DNA of 64,000 nt from Blumeriella jaapii (Eukaryota; Ascomycota; Leotiomycetes; Helotiales; Drepanopezizaceae), in NCBI GenBank assembly GCA_009599575.1, contig VWND01000023.1, positions 298,501-362,500 on the forward strand, given 5' to 3'. Position 1 is the first letter of the stretch, and each line of letters begins with the position of its first letter. The translations under genes and the position numbers were made by a program. Positions 34,140 to 46,517 of the stretch are shown one piece after another. The notes under the pieces are model-generated. The model saw only the letters and a program-made list of their open reading frames with translations. It was not told the DNA's origin and searched no databases.

Positions 34140-37100
34140 TCACTTTCGTCCTTTCTTCTTGTTAGGAACAACCTTGAAGCCAGCAGGCTCCTCCGTCTTT
34201 GAAGGTCCTTTCTTAGCAACCTCATTCCAGCCCCCGCCCCCCGACTTATCGCCCGAAAACCCGGATCCATTGTTTGCAGGCTCCACAATTCCTTTCTCGG
34301 ACAGCGCACGGCGCCGAAGGAACTCGACAGCAAAATCATTGCCGTTCATCAACTTCGAGTTGGCGTAGATGCTATCAGCAATGATGCTTGCCTCGGGTGG
34401 AAACTCTCTGAGCATAACAACGAACTCGTCCACTGTGAAAGGTTAGTGCGAACCTCATGGCGAAAAGGAAGAGACTGACCATTGATATCTGGGTTGAGAC
34501 TATTGGCCAGAACCGACTTGGCCCACTTGCCAAACTCTTCTTTGGCAGTGTTGGCACCAATTGGTCCAGTGGAACTACGCACAGCAGCAGCAGGTCTGAC
34601 GGCACGAACAGCGGCTGACGCGACAATGTTTGCGCTGCTCACACTACGGAGCGCAGGTGATGCAGCAGCGGCCGGGCCGGTAGGAATCCGTACCTTCCCA
34701 CCAGCTCCTACTGTAGACCATGGTGAGCCACTAGCGGAAGTGGGAGCAGGAGTAACCTTGCTCGCAAGATCCGCGTAACGCTTTCCCCCAGACAGCATTG
34801 GCTGAGCAGCAGCAATGGCTGCAGCGGCCTTGAGCTTTCGCGATTCCTCCTCTCTTTGAATTTCCGCCAAGGTCTTCTTCGATGCAGCGGTGCTACTTGA
34901 AGCTTGAACTTTGGCGGCCGGCTTCGCCCAAGCGGAAGGAGCATTGCCAGGTCCCGCAGGTGAAGCAATGTTGCCCCATGTAGAAGAGGTTGGGAGCCCT
35001 GGAGCAGGGGCAGCTGGTTGGCTCGCGAGCATTTTCTGTTCCTGTTCGTGAAGGGCACGACGAGCAGCTGCAGCGGCCTCCTCTGCCTTGGCAGCTTTCT
35101 TGGCTTCAGCTTCTTGAATTTCCTTCAGGGATGGACCTTTTGGTGCCTCGGTTGGCTCCTTTGCCCATGGTGCAAGAGAAGGTGTGAGGCTCGCATTTTC
35201 AGGGCTTGCGGGAGTGGATCTAGACTCCACATTCAGCGCTTCCGGCAAGTTCGCTCGACCTCGCTGAGCAGTAGGCGCGGGAAGAGGGGTTGTGGACTGT
35301 GGTGGAGGGAATGGCATAGGAAAACCAGAGCTCGGAACTTTTCCCCATGCAGACTCTGGTTGGGTCGCGGGAGTGGGTGACTGCCGGGCGGATTTGGCCT
35401 TTTGGACTTGCTCAGTAAGAGAAAGAGAAGCCGGCTGCTGTATGCGCTCGGATTCTTGAGTTTTCTCGGGTTCAGATTTGGGTTCCTCCTCCTCGTAGAC
35501 TGGCTCCACCTGCTGCTGCTGCTGCTGCTGTTGCTGCTGCTGTTGCTGAGGCGGACCGATTGGCTCCGAAACACCCTGAGCTGCCTGGCCAGCTTCTTCC
35601 AGCTCGTGCTGGGCCCTCAGTTGATGAAATTCCTCGAGGCGGGCATTATAACCTGAGGGGTCCTCTTGTTCCATCCTGGCGGCTTGACGCTGAGCCTCGA
35701 AGTTCGGGCCAAAGAGAGAGACGATCTGCTGTGCATGGGTAGACTGTTGCTGGAGGGGTGCTGAGGTATTGAAAACTTGCTGACGGTCCCGGAGCGACAG
35801 ACGTGCGAGCTCTTCTTCACGAAAAAAGTCGGATGCAATTCCCCCAGATTGAGCGGGAAATTGTCGTGGGGGGCCTTCAAAAAACCCAGGAACGTTCTGC
35901 ATCTGAGGCTGTGGCAGTCCAATAGGGGAAGTTATGCTTCCAAAGCTGGGTTGACTCTGAAGACTGTGAGCACTAGAGTGATGATGAAGCGCCGATGGAA
36001 GTCCTCCCATTTGCATTTGCTTGGCATTAACCTGCTGCTGAGCCAAAAACTCTTTTTGACGAGCCATCAAGAACTGTTCTTCTTGCTTACGTCGCTCTAG
36101 GTTGTTTTGTTGCTCAGCAGTGAGGGTCGTCCCGAAGCTCGGAAACGAGTTCGCGAATGGTGGCTGAACAGCACCAGGCTGTGCCCCATTTCCGGGACCA
36201 GCGGCAGTGGGAGTGAATGCAGCTCCTGGGGGAGGTTCTGGACCGTGAGGGATTCCAATTTGTGGAACAAGGAATGGCTCTCGGGAGTTACCAATGCGAC
36301 GTATCAATTGGCCAAGTGGCTCGAATTCAGCATCTTCAACCTTCTTAACAGAGAGGTCGGCGGTAAAGAACGAAGCCTTGTACCAGTCATGCATCTCAAG
36401 ACCAGACCAAGGACCTTGAACTTTGCCTTGTGGGTCAAGATACACCCAGCGCATCCTATCCGGCATTACCATCATCCGCTGCTGAGTAGCAGGAAGCTGA
36501 TTCGATGCAGAGTCGGGCGAAGCTTGAGATTGTCCGTACGTAGCCGCTGTGGACGGAGGCATCGGGAAGGCGGTCGAGGTCAGTCCTTGAGCGTTATCGG
36601 CCGACGAAAAAGGTCCTTGGGTGCGAGAAGCATCGCCTGCCGGAAACATGTCTTCAAATGGATGTCTATCGGTACGCATCGGACTGTCGGATTCCCGAGG
36701 AAACGTATTTCGACCTATAGCGCCGAAGCCACTGCTCTGTCTCATGTCCTCCTTCGCCTGGGTGGCTGTTCTCTGCGTTTTGCATCTGGGCTTGCATCGC
36801 GGCAGGGAACAGTGATCCAAGCTTACTGCCACCACGCCCGGTGCTGTTGGTTCCAGATGCACCACCAGAGGGCCGAGCATGCTATTGAGCCCGTGACTGG
36901 GGGATTGGAGGTCTCCCATAGGTCCAAAGACAGAGCTACCAAAGGCACTTGATGGGAAAACAGGTCGATTCTCTCGGTCAGGGGTCGCGAGAGGGTTTCC
37001 GCTCGTCGGCCAGCCTCCCAAGCCTCCAAATCCGCTTGGAAGAACAGAGAGGTTAGGGAAAGCTCTGGTCGCACCAGCGCTGGAGGTCTGGCTTCTGTCG

Positions 37101-38796
37101 CTTCCATCAAAGGTGTTGTTGAAGGCTCGAGGCAGGCCAGCAAATGCATTCGGCGCATGTTCCGGAATACCGCCTAAGCCGTGAACACGACTCGGGTGAA
37201 CAGACTCACTTTCGTAGCTTGAATCGTCCGCGTTGTAAGGCTCGTTTGCTGGACCCGGAGGACTGCGATATGGGTTCGTGTCTGATGGGCTTAAAGGTTC
37301 ATTCTTGTCATTGCCACGGGCTGGCGTCTGCTGCGCCTGACCACGGGATGCATTGTGAAAGCCTGGCAGTTCAGACATTCCAAAGTCACTCGAGTTCCCG
37401 CGAACTGGGGTGTCCACCTCAGCAGCTCGCTGTTGAGTATGCAAGGGTGGACTCATATCACGGCCACCACCCAATGCTGCGCTGCCACTCGGGACATCAT
37501 CACCGAAAGGATCGGTGTCGGTTCGCTGTCTTGCTCTCCAAGGTCTGTCAGCCGCCTTGGGTATTTCTTCGGTGCTGTCCTTGTTCATCAAATGAGCCAG
37601 ACGGCTTTCGCCTCGACCAAATGCAGGGCGCTTGTCGATAAAGGCGGACGGGTTAGCCGTAGAACCACCTAGTGCGAAGTTACCAAAATTTCCCATAGGT
37701 GACATGGCGGCGTTGGTCGAGCTTGGTCCCCAAGGAGATGTAGGTCCGCTACCTAGCGCATTCCCCGCCGTGTTGCTGCGCATCAAACCGCCAAAGGGAA
37801 GTCCAGGCTTCGCATCATCGGCTCGATCATCTTGCCCATCTTTCGAGTCAATGAACTTCCGACTGAAAAATGGGGATGGCTCGTCTTTAGAGAAGCGACC
37901 AGTACCAGATGGAGACTGCAAGGCATCAGATGTAAGCTGGCGTCTTGTGCCGGGTCTGCTTGATGCAGGAGATGCGAGTCCAAACGCAGCGGAGTTTTGG
38001 CCATGCGAGACAGACGACTTCCGGCCATTTGTCCCTGCTCCAGGTGCATTTTGATCCTTGTTGGAGTTCTGGGGAGGCGGCTTGAGCGGCGAGTTGACAT
38101 CTGTAGCAAAGAGCTTCGTCCGTCAGCTAAATCGGTTACTAGCGCAGAGGCAACACCCACAGTCTTTTCCGCCTCAGACATTTCCTCAAAGGAAATTGGT
38201 ACGGTGTCGCCATTGCGATTCCAGCACACCTCTGGCCCATAACTATCTCTGCCGTCGCTAGTCTTGCCCCACCCGGAGCGACCATTGGAACCGTTGGAGC
38301 TATCTGGGTCCCAGCCACTCAAAAAAAGTGACGCCACATTTTTGGTAGCCCCAGCGGTCTCCTTACGCGCGTTGGCAATATCTAAGATTTCTTGCTTCGA
38401 ATATCGAGAGCCTGAAGGGGCCGAGTCATAAGGGTTCGATTGATGCGACAAGCCTGGAGTCTCCGCCGTTGGGGTTTGGACGGGAGCATCCTGAGATAAA
38501 TGGTTGTAAGGTGCCTGCGAATTTCGACGAAGAGTCAGAGTGCCGTTGGCAGGCCGTTGCTCTCTGCGGCTCCTGTAGGACCCCCGCACGTTAGCATAGT
38601 TCTCTGGCGCCTCTTGATGTACTTGGATCGTGATTGTCCACGGCCACCATCGGCCACATCGACATGGGCAGCTCGGGGAGTCAACGTACCAGTCCCCGCT
38701 TCCTCGTCCGTCGCCTCTCCCGTTGCGAGTATCACGAGTCGATCCGGCGGCGGCAGAGGCAAAGCTTGACGGTAGATGAGAAGGCATGGTTGGCAT
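34140..38796 (-). CDS. GYF-domain protein (Smy2/Syh1-like)
   Basis: GYF domains bind proline-rich ligands; yeast Smy2/Syh1 act in ER-Golgi traffic and mRNA quality control. Exons: 38796-38690, 38572-38157, 38100-34480 and 34432-34140, totalling 1,479 codons with stop. The domain at about residues 720-775 shows WVYLDPQGKVQGPWSG, EMHDWYKASFF and FEPLGQLIRR. The N-terminus (MPSHLPSSFASAAAG) resembles fungal orthologues, so I start at the first in-frame ATG, 38796. A poly-Gln tract lies at about 35510-35550, followed by a Lys/Glu/Ala coiled-coil stretch. Between about 36873 and 36749 the better-conserved reading is in another frame (RGGSKLGSLFPAAMQAQM). This implies two compensating indels, one missing and one extra base. 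Confidence 0.85.
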
Positions 38797-40527
38797 TGGT
38801 GGCGAGCTTGGTTGTCGGAGATCAGTAGATTCTTTCTTGTGCGCACGAGACGAGGATTCGCGATTCGACAAGGCGAAAGATTGATCCTGGTTGGAATGGC
38901 GGGGAGCGAAGGGAGCAGATCGACGAGCCTGGGTAGTCTCGCGCGTGGAAGCGGTGGTGCGAGGATCACGTAGAGTCTGGATTGTTGGAGTCGAGTCGAG
39001 TCGAGTCGAGGATGTTGTAGGGGGGGCGTTGTGAGGGCAATTAATTTTTTGCTGGGCAGAGAAAGTTCAAGATGCGATGAGCTCGACACCTTGACTAACG
39101 TAGTAGCGCGCTAGCAGAACCGGCTTAGCGTGCTACCCCGTATCACGGGTGGAGGGCATTGGAGTCAAGGCGGGGCACGGAAGATCTCATGCCCGGGGGG
39201 GCAGATTATAGCACATACACTCACACATCAATCCAGGAGCAATGTTTGTTTACTTACGGCTGCGTGCTTACATCGATCCCACTGTGGTCAGAGGTCACTA
39301 TCATCAGATAGCATCGATAGCCACAGTCCACTTGGACCAAACAGGCCCCGTCCGTCCTTTGATTCGAATTCCTGTTCAATTTCTTACTCCGTATTGCCAT
39401 TGTCAAGGGTACCTCTACCTAGTACCCTGATCAAAGCTTCCCTCGGTACTTGCGGAGGAGCGTGTAGGCCAACTCCAGATCTGCCCCCCTTACTCGTACA
39501 GTACAGCACAGTACAGTACTGTATGTACTGTACTGTACCTTACAGATACATCGCCAGCTATCTTGCCCAGGTCTATCGCGTGAATTCGGTTCACCCCTCA
39601 CCGCTGTCGCTTTTCTGGTTGTGGTGGCTCATTGTCGGTTCCAGCGAGTACTGTACAGTACCTATCTATGTAGGTTTCTACAGTATGTACATACAGTACA
39701 GTACAGTACAGTACAGTACAGAGCTTCGATGCTGCTGTTCCGCTTGATTGGAACTCGGCATGAAGTGTTTCGATTGACTTTGGTCGCGTCCTTGAATTCG
39801 CATCGCATCGCATCTTTTCGTCAGCCTATCTTCTTCAGCAGAGCTGCCTCGATCGAAAAGCGAAACTGTAACAGCGGCCATGATATATCGTCCGTCATGG
39901 CCGCGATTGAGCCTCATGAGGCTCTTACTGGCAGGATTTCCGGGCGCGCCCTTTGTGGTTTGCTTGCTCTTTCAGACTACCCTTGACCACCTACCTGCAT
40001 GTCTCCTCCAGCCGAATTTCTACAGTACAGTACTCCACATACCAACCTCTCACAACCAAATCGCATGATTTGCCAGCCGTATTCCTCAAACACAGCATGA
40101 AGCCGCCGCACTTACAGTATCATGCACGGGGAGTTGCACGGCTTAGAGCTAGCTTTGCGCAAGTACACGGAAGCAAGCATTTTTTTCCACAGCATGTTCT
40201 TTGTATGTACAGGACAGTACTGTACAGTAGGTACTGTACTCTCCCACGATATCAAGCGAGTGTCAGATCACCTGGCGCCAGTTGTTGGCACTTCGATGGC
40301 CCGTCAGATGTTTGCAAGCTAGCCAGTTGCCTTCTTGTATGGTATACTTATACCTCTTCCTCGATGCCTCACTTGCAGACTGTGTGTCGAACTGCCTCTC
40401 GCGAGCTCTCAGTCTCATAAATCTCGTGCCTTGTCCTAGCCATAGCCAAACAAACCCTTACGGACTGCACCTCAACCCAAACAGACACGAGCTTACCAGC
40501 GAGGCTGCGCCCTCAGAGGTGCGGATC
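38797..40527. other. Intergenic region with dense TACTGTAC words
   Basis: 1.7 kb between divergent genes. It contains a (GTCGA)n pentamer tract at 38991-39010. TACTGTACAGTA words lie at 39495-39540, 39647-39661, 39680-39722, 40021-40032 and 40210-40241. Upstream in-frame codons of the following ORF have no support, so I leave them as 5' leader. Confidence 0.55.
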
Positions 40528-41463
40528 ATGCCAGACCGCCGGCACTCTGGCTCTCGGTGTCACTCGAAAAGTGGCAGATCTCGAGGGCACGGCCAAGACT
40601 CTGGTGGAGGCCACGACGATCTGGGACGCGGCAACAGAAACCCGTTCGAAGATCGACGTCGTCTTGGAGGCAGAGGCGTAGAGAAAATAGGTTGGGGGCG
40701 CAATGGAGCTGTTCGTCTTGATGACCCTCCGACATCCCGGAGAGGACAAGATGGGTCGAGTAACGAAATCGGCTCACCGGCTTTCATAGGCAGAGTCGGA
40801 GGGCCTGGCAGAAGGGACAGGTTCAAGGAACCGGAGCAGGTAGATCCATATGCTAGACTTGGCGGCATAGATATGTCAAGAGGACTCAGAATGCGTAGGT
40901 TGGGAATGGGTCTGCGCATGGGAGGACTAGTGCCCACGGGAACATGCGGTCGAGACCCCCCATGGAATCTGATGACGGGTCGAGACCTCTTCGATCTTCC
41001 TCAACACTTCAAGCGACAACTCTATGCAAATGAGCCCATGCTCGGGATCCGCGAGCCAGCAATGCGTCCAGAACATGGAGCAGAGCAGTTCGGGTCGCCG
41101 CTCACAGGGCCAAGGCAAAACACCATGGGCGAAAACTCGCGGCTTCGATCTTCCCGGTCGTCAATGGCGTCCCGAGGCCGCTTCGACATGAGAACGATGG
41201 ACCGTCCGAGAATGCCGTATGGGCCGATGCGTCACAGCCCGATGCAGAACCGTTCTGCAAATTATCAGCCTCCCTTTGTGGAGGACTACGAAGGTAGCGA
41301 GTTGGATGCCAACATGGCGCAGCAAGCTGCGATGCAACAGATGATGATGAATGGCGGAGGCAGGAGTCCGTTCCCCGACGAGAGTCAACATAGCGATATT
41401 TTTGATGGGAGAACGCATTTGGGACATGTGGATGAAGGAATAAGAGCACATCACGGGTTCTAA
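40528..41463 (+). CDS. Hypothetical Arg/Gly/Met-rich protein
   Basis: An uninterrupted frame of 311 aa from the ATG at 40528 (MPDRRHSGSRCHSK). It is rich in R, G, S and M, with RGG-like clusters, GGLVPTGTCGRDPPW, and a Met/Gln stretch (MAQQAAMQQMMMNGG) before an acidic His-containing tail. I recognise no domain; composition suggests a disordered, possibly nucleic-acid-associated protein. The frame extends upstream without a stop, so the true start could be earlier. Codon use looks ordinary and the length is unlikely by chance next to an AT-rich island, but it could be species-specific. Confidence 0.5.
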   Translation: MPDRRHSGSRCHSKSGRSRGHGQDSGGGHDDLGRGNRNPFEDRRRLGGRGVEKIGWGRNGAVRLDDPPTSRRGQDGSSNEIGSPAFIGRVGGPGRRDRFKEPEQVDPYARLGGIDMSRGLRMRRLGMGLRMGGLVPTGTCGRDPPWNLMTGRDLFDLPQHFKRQLYANEPMLGIREPAMRPEHGAEQFGSPLTGPRQNTMGENSRLRSSRSSMASRGRFDMRTMDRPRMPYGPMRHSPMQNRSANYQPPFVEDYEGSELDANMAQQAAMQQMMMNGGGRSPFPDESQHSDIFDGRTHLGHVDEGIRAHHGF

Positions 41464-43656
41464 TAGAAAGGGCTGCAGTGGCTCTCCCTCTTGCGATCAC
41501 TCTCATGAAGCGGTGCGCGGTGCTTACAAAAGTCTAGCAAATCTGAAAATAGGGAGAGCCAATATTATCAGTAGAGGTTCGTGAGAACTGGAGTGGAAAG
41601 GGACCCTTTAAATCATAACCGCCAGTTAACAAGATTAAAGGAAAATTGGTAGAAACAAAGTCCATGAGAAAGTGTCTTCACCTAAGCCAGCCTTGGAGAG
41701 GTAATCGACAAAGATTTATCAAAAAAACCTCCAAGGTTCAGAAATAGCAAGCAATTACTCTGTCACGTGAAGTTCTATCTTACTAGCTCTTCTGAATGTC
41801 AAAGCTCAAAAATCTTCTGTTGTTTTTTAGTGTATGCATTTTCTTTTATCGATAACCAGTTGTGTGAAAAGTAATTATACATTGTCCTAGTCTGCTGAAG
41901 CCAATAACTGCTAGTGTGCATGCTAATTTTTGCTTAATTTGATTTAACAAATTTTATTATTCTGGGAAGTTGAATAGATTCTGTTAATAAATAAAAACAA
42001 TACCTAGATCAAAACAACAGAGAAAAAGAAGATGAAAAAGTCAAGATATGATAGTGACTTACCTACCAATCGACAACAATAGACTCCGTGGATGAAAAGT
42101 TCAGACGAAATCCAGAAAATCGGCACCTGACCACAGCCTGCCAATCAATCACAACAAAAAAATCCGTGATCTGTAGTTTTGTAGTATTAGAATCCCATGG
42201 AACCTTAACAGACATTTTTATAAACCATAACGCAGAATATTGGTTGTGCAATCTGGCCAGCCAGTGGATCAGCAGGTAGCCACCGCCATGTTGTTGATAT
42301 GCTTATTTGGACGGGGGGAAAACTGGCTGAAAAGAATTCGAGGGAAAGGACTGAGGTGTTAAATACCTAGTTTTTTCCCTGGCAAAACGTCAGCGATATT
42401 TGTGAAATAGGTGTGTTTTTGTTATAACCAAAGGCCAGTGTTTTTAGCTGGCTTTCGGGCTGTAGCCCAGTGCATCTCACCGCTTCCCGGCTATAAAGTA
42501 GACCTACACTTGTGTCTAAAGCAATCAAGACTTTTCTTCTATTCTAATGGCCATTTTGTTATGCTGTTTGTTGGTTCTTTCTAAGGCTTTTCTTTACCCT
42601 TTCCCTACTCATCATTAGCTGTATTTATTGGATATTCGTGCCTACTATACTTTTTGCAAAATAAGTATGACGCAGCTTAAAAGTCAGGATAACGACGAAA
42701 ACAAAGAACTATAACAACAGATTGATCGAGAACAACCGATCGATCGACATCAACAGAATACCGTAGTTTGAAAGCAATAGCAAATAAGTTATACCAAATC
42801 TTACACAACGCAAAAAATAGACTATGTGATCCTGTTGAGCTTAGCCAGTTAATCAGCAAGCTGCAACTGCTATCGTAGGTCCGTCTTTAGCAAAAGGTTT
42901 GAATGAATTTGCATAGCTGCTGAAGAGCTGATTTCGACAGGAGGCTGTGGAATTAGATAGCTTTATTCTCGGCGAAACAGCAGCAAACGGTGAAAGTGAA
43001 TTGGGGATTGTAAAAGGAATAAATCAAAAGGGGCAGGGAGTCAATGAATTTGTTGAATCTGTGCGCATTTGCTGTAACAATGAATTGGGGAGGTGATAGG
43101 AGCAAGTCAAGTACCTAGGCAGTGAGTCGATGAATCTGGTGATCTCATACACATCCCATTGCGGGAAAGCAGGGAAGCGAGGTTGGGTACTTTTAAAGGC
43201 TTCTATGAATATCATAAACATTGTTCAAAACATAACTTCTCGTATCTCGTTCTAAGATCTGTGCAAAGACCGACTCAAAAAGAATAATGAAAACGTTGAT
43301 TGAAGTTCACAAGGAATTGTGAAGCTGATGAGGACCAACTTAAATGGTTCCTACCATATTGCCGTGACTTATCTTTCAAGTATTCCTCGACGTTGAAAGG
43401 GCGGCCTTGGGGGACAAATGTCAAGAACCGAGTGTCTGGTCTAGAAGCTGTAGCGATGCGAGTTTTAGTGGGGCATCTGGCTCTAGCGAGCTTTCACTAT
43501 GACGCACTTCTGGACCTGGCTCACCTGGTATGAATGTACGCCTTTTTCTTTCCCGACACACCTCTAAAGTGATCAACTTCAACTTCAACATCACTCAACA
43601 CCAGCATCAACACCAGCATCCAGTACCCCGATACTCCACCACCGATCGGTACCACG
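41464..43656. mobile_element. AT-rich island, probable decayed retroelement
   Basis: This 2.2-kb block is clearly richer in A+T than all neighbours and has no ORF over 80 codons. It contains two diverged copies of one segment (about 42261-42292 and 42844-42875). A TATA-like CTATAAAG (42491-42498) is followed by a pyrimidine stretch as at an LTR transcription start. Mutations of C-to-T type between copies would fit RIP. No intact transposase, RT or clear LTR ends are visible, so the class is uncertain. Confidence 0.4.
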
Positions 43657-45218
43657 ATGTCTCTCCAGCAGCTATCCCGACTTCTGCCCCTACCAGAAGA
43701 AGATCTCCAGCAAGTCCTAGACTACGCCGGCACCCTGAGTAAGCAAGAAGCTGCCGAACATTTCAACAACCTGCTCGGCGAATCCCCCCAGAGCATCGAG
43801 TTCATTTCCTCTTTCAACTCGCGGCGCGTAGACCCAAAGCCTAAGAAGCCATCACGTCCATCTCCTCAGCAAGCGTCGGCAGAAAGCTCCGGCGTGCCCA
43901 AGAGTAAAGGCAAGCCCAAGAAGACTAAAGCCCCCCTCCACACCCTCCCGGCTCGCAAGGTGGACAGCAGCTATGTCGCGCCAGGAACGGCATACACCAA
44001 GAAGAACGAGGACGACTACATAACACGCAAGCCCAACGCGGGTCCTTCCAAAGCCAACAATGTCTTCTCCCTCGACCCCAAGCCCGCCGCCATTCAGGCC
44101 CCAACACCCAAACCGCCACCGTCAGCAGCCGGCTCCTTGATATCAGAGCTCAAATCGAAAAGCACTCCCAATACGCGCACATCCTCCCCCACCCCATCCT
44201 CTTCCAAGACCGCAAAGGTCAGCATCACGGGCGGTACGTCCATGCACGGCGCCTCCACCGTGCTCACCGAACTCGACGCAGCGATCCGTTCGCTCGAGAT
44301 AAGCACCAACAGCTCTCTCCTTCTCCCGGCAGCAAAACGCGCCTGCAACTGCATCGGGGCCCGCCACCCGGTCCTCACAGCCGCGCCCAACTGCCTGAGC
44401 TGCGGAAAAGTCATTTGCGTCAAGGAAGGGCTGGGGCCTTGCACATTCTGCGGAGAGCCTCTGCTATCCGCCCTTGAAGTCCAGAGCATGATAAGAGAGC
44501 TTCACGAGGAACGAGCCGCGAGAAGATGCTCCTCGACAACGCGACACACCGCCGCGCCGAGGTGTCCCAAAAACCCATGCCGTTCCAGGCACCCAAGGGG
44601 GTCGCGATGAGCCCCGCCGAAGCCGCCGCGAAGGAGCACCGCGATCGCTTGCTGGGCTTCCAGGCGCAGAATGCGAAGCGCACGACGGTCAGGGACGAGG
44701 CGGCGGACTTTGAGACGCCGGCGACGGCAGGCGTGAATATCTGGGCGAGCCCGGCGGAGCGGGCGAGGACGCTGAAGAGGCAGCAGAAGGTGCTAGCGGA
44801 GCAGGAGTGGAACGCGAGACCGGAGTGGGAGAAGAGAAGGCAGGTTGTCAGCATTGATCTGGTCAAGGGCAAGGTGATGAAGAAGATGGCTGCCGTCGAG
44901 AAGCCGAAATTCGAGTTGCGACATAGCGAGAGCGACGAGGAGGTTGGGGAGCCCGATTACCCGCTGTCAGAAGTCAGCGCAAATGCACACGGCAAAGGGA
45001 CGTTTAGCAGGAATCCGCTGATGAAGGGGCTGATCAAACCGGTCTACGGCAAGGGGAATGGGAAGGACAAAGAGGCAGGGCATTCGATTGAGAAGCGATA
45101 TACGTGGCGGAGGGTTCAAGACTCGCTGGAGGATAACGAGGAGGTAATCCTTGACGGAGGCGCTTTCGGTGGAAATGCCGGGCATAGAAGGGAAACCGAC
45201 GAGCCGGCTTGCGGATGA
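43657..45218 (+). CDS. Rqt4/TRIP4 (ASC-1) zinc-finger protein (frame break)
   Basis: Homologue of the zf-C2HC5 protein TRIP4/ASC-1 and yeast Rqt4, a ubiquitin-binding subunit of the ribosome quality control trigger complex that splits stalled ribosomes. The start at 43657 gives MSLQQLSRLLPLPEEDLQQ. A Lys/Pro/Ser-rich linker leads to the zinc finger at about residues 230-270 (CNCIGARHPVL, CLSCGKVIC, CTFCGEPL). At about 44513-44516 the frame changes; one missing G in CGAGCC would give EERGREKMLLDNATHRRA. The remaining frame carries NIWASPAERARTLKRQQ and VVSIDL, typical of the family C-terminus. The corrected length is 520 aa. Confidence 0.85.
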
Positions 45219-45753
45219 TGGACGATAATGCTCTTGATACGAGCAGGGAATACGGCAGCATCAGCATTTGCGCTTCGATAGCATAGCTGTGCCTGGCAAG
45301 GGTTCTACAACTTGAGAACATCTACAGTACAGTACAAGCTCAGGCACATCAACAGTCGACACTGGTGACTGACTGGGCGCGAGATGGTTTATGGCGCATC
45401 GAACGCGCCCCGCTGGTGGACGTTGCACCTCCATCGTGCGCAACGCGAAGTGCTCCTGATGGAACTGTTTCAATTGCACATCGCCAGCACTTCATTTCCA
45501 AAACACGTGCAAGCCAAGGGTGTTCGAAGCTCGCCAACGCCACCCGACTTCACGATTCACTCCGACCGACTGCAAGACAGACAGGTTCATGGTCAATGGC
45601 ATGCATGTTATCTGTTAGATCCTAGACACGCGCCGTGTCAAAACAACACTCGCACACCCACGGAGCAATACCGACAACCCGAGCCCTCAAATACGATGCC
45701 GAAAATGGATAACGTCACCACCCGCAGCACAATCCCCACGACACCTCGCTCAG
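45219..45753. other. Convergent intergenic region
   Basis: 535 bp between the 3' ends of the Rqt4 and glycine-zipper genes. It has one CTACAGTACAGTAC word (45322-45336). Overlapping short ORFs on both strands show no family features. Confidence 0.55.
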
Positions 45754-46517
45754 CTAGTCGCTGTCGCTACTCGAGCTCGAGCTCGAGCTCGATCCCCCCC
45801 CACGACTCCTACTCCTCCCATGCTTCTTGTGCCCATGTCCATGAGGACCGGGAGGATACAGCCCGCCGAGCGCACTTCCGCCGGCCAAGCTGCCGCCCAT
45901 GTAACTGCCGGCCTTCTTGTGCTTCTTCTCCTTCTTCTCCTTCTTCTTCTTCTTGTGCTTCCCCTCCAGCATGTTCGCGCCCACGGCGCCCGCAATGCCG
46001 CCGACGATGGTACTCAGGACGCCGCCGCCCGCCTGGTGCGCGAGGAAGCCGCCGCCGGCGCTGCCGATCAAGGTAGCGCCGAGACCGCGCTCGCCGTTGG
46101 GCCCGATCTGCTCGCCCGGCCCACCCGGATACTGCGCACCCGGCGGCTGTTGCTGCCGGTCACCGGCGTACGGCGGTTGGGGGGCGTGCGCATCCGGGTA
46201 GGGCGGGTAGGAGGGCGCGGGTGAGTGGCCGCCGTAGTGCGGCTGAGGGGGGTATTGCTGGTGGTGTGGCTGGGGTAGGGCGAGTGCGACGGGGGAGGGC
46301 TGGCGTAGTTCGGTTGCGGAGGGTAAGCCGAGAGAGCTTGCCCGTAGCTGGGTTGCGCTGGATATGCGTGGTGTTGCTGAGGAGGCGGAGGAGCCTGGTA
46401 CTGCTGTTGTTGGCCGTAGCCTCCTCCTGGATGTTGCTGCTGCCCGTAGCCTCCCCCTCCTCCGTACTGATGATGGTCGCCGCCACCACCAGCGCCGTAG
46501 TAATCCGAGTTGGACAT
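45754..46517 (-). CDS. Glycine-zipper protein with Q/P/Y-rich N-terminus (frame break)
   Basis: The ATG at 46517 opens a low-complexity N-terminal half made of Gly/Tyr/Gln/Pro repeats (YGQQQ). Next is GERGLGAT and a glycine zipper (GSAGGGFLAHQAGGGVLSTI VGGIAGAVGANMLEG, shown in two parts) of about 35 residues. A Lys-rich stretch and a Ser tail (GAGCTC repeats at 45772-45795) follow. Glycine zippers form membrane-associated helix pairs, and fungal proteins of this layout are common but uncharacterised. The frame changes at the C-run at 46272-46275; one more C gives continuous QPHHQQYPPQPHYGG and 254 aa. Function unknown. Confidence 0.75.

Noticed and set aside
45772..45795. GAGCTC tandem as a regulatory palindrome array
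   Set aside because: It is the serine codon run at the C-terminus of the glycine-zipper gene.
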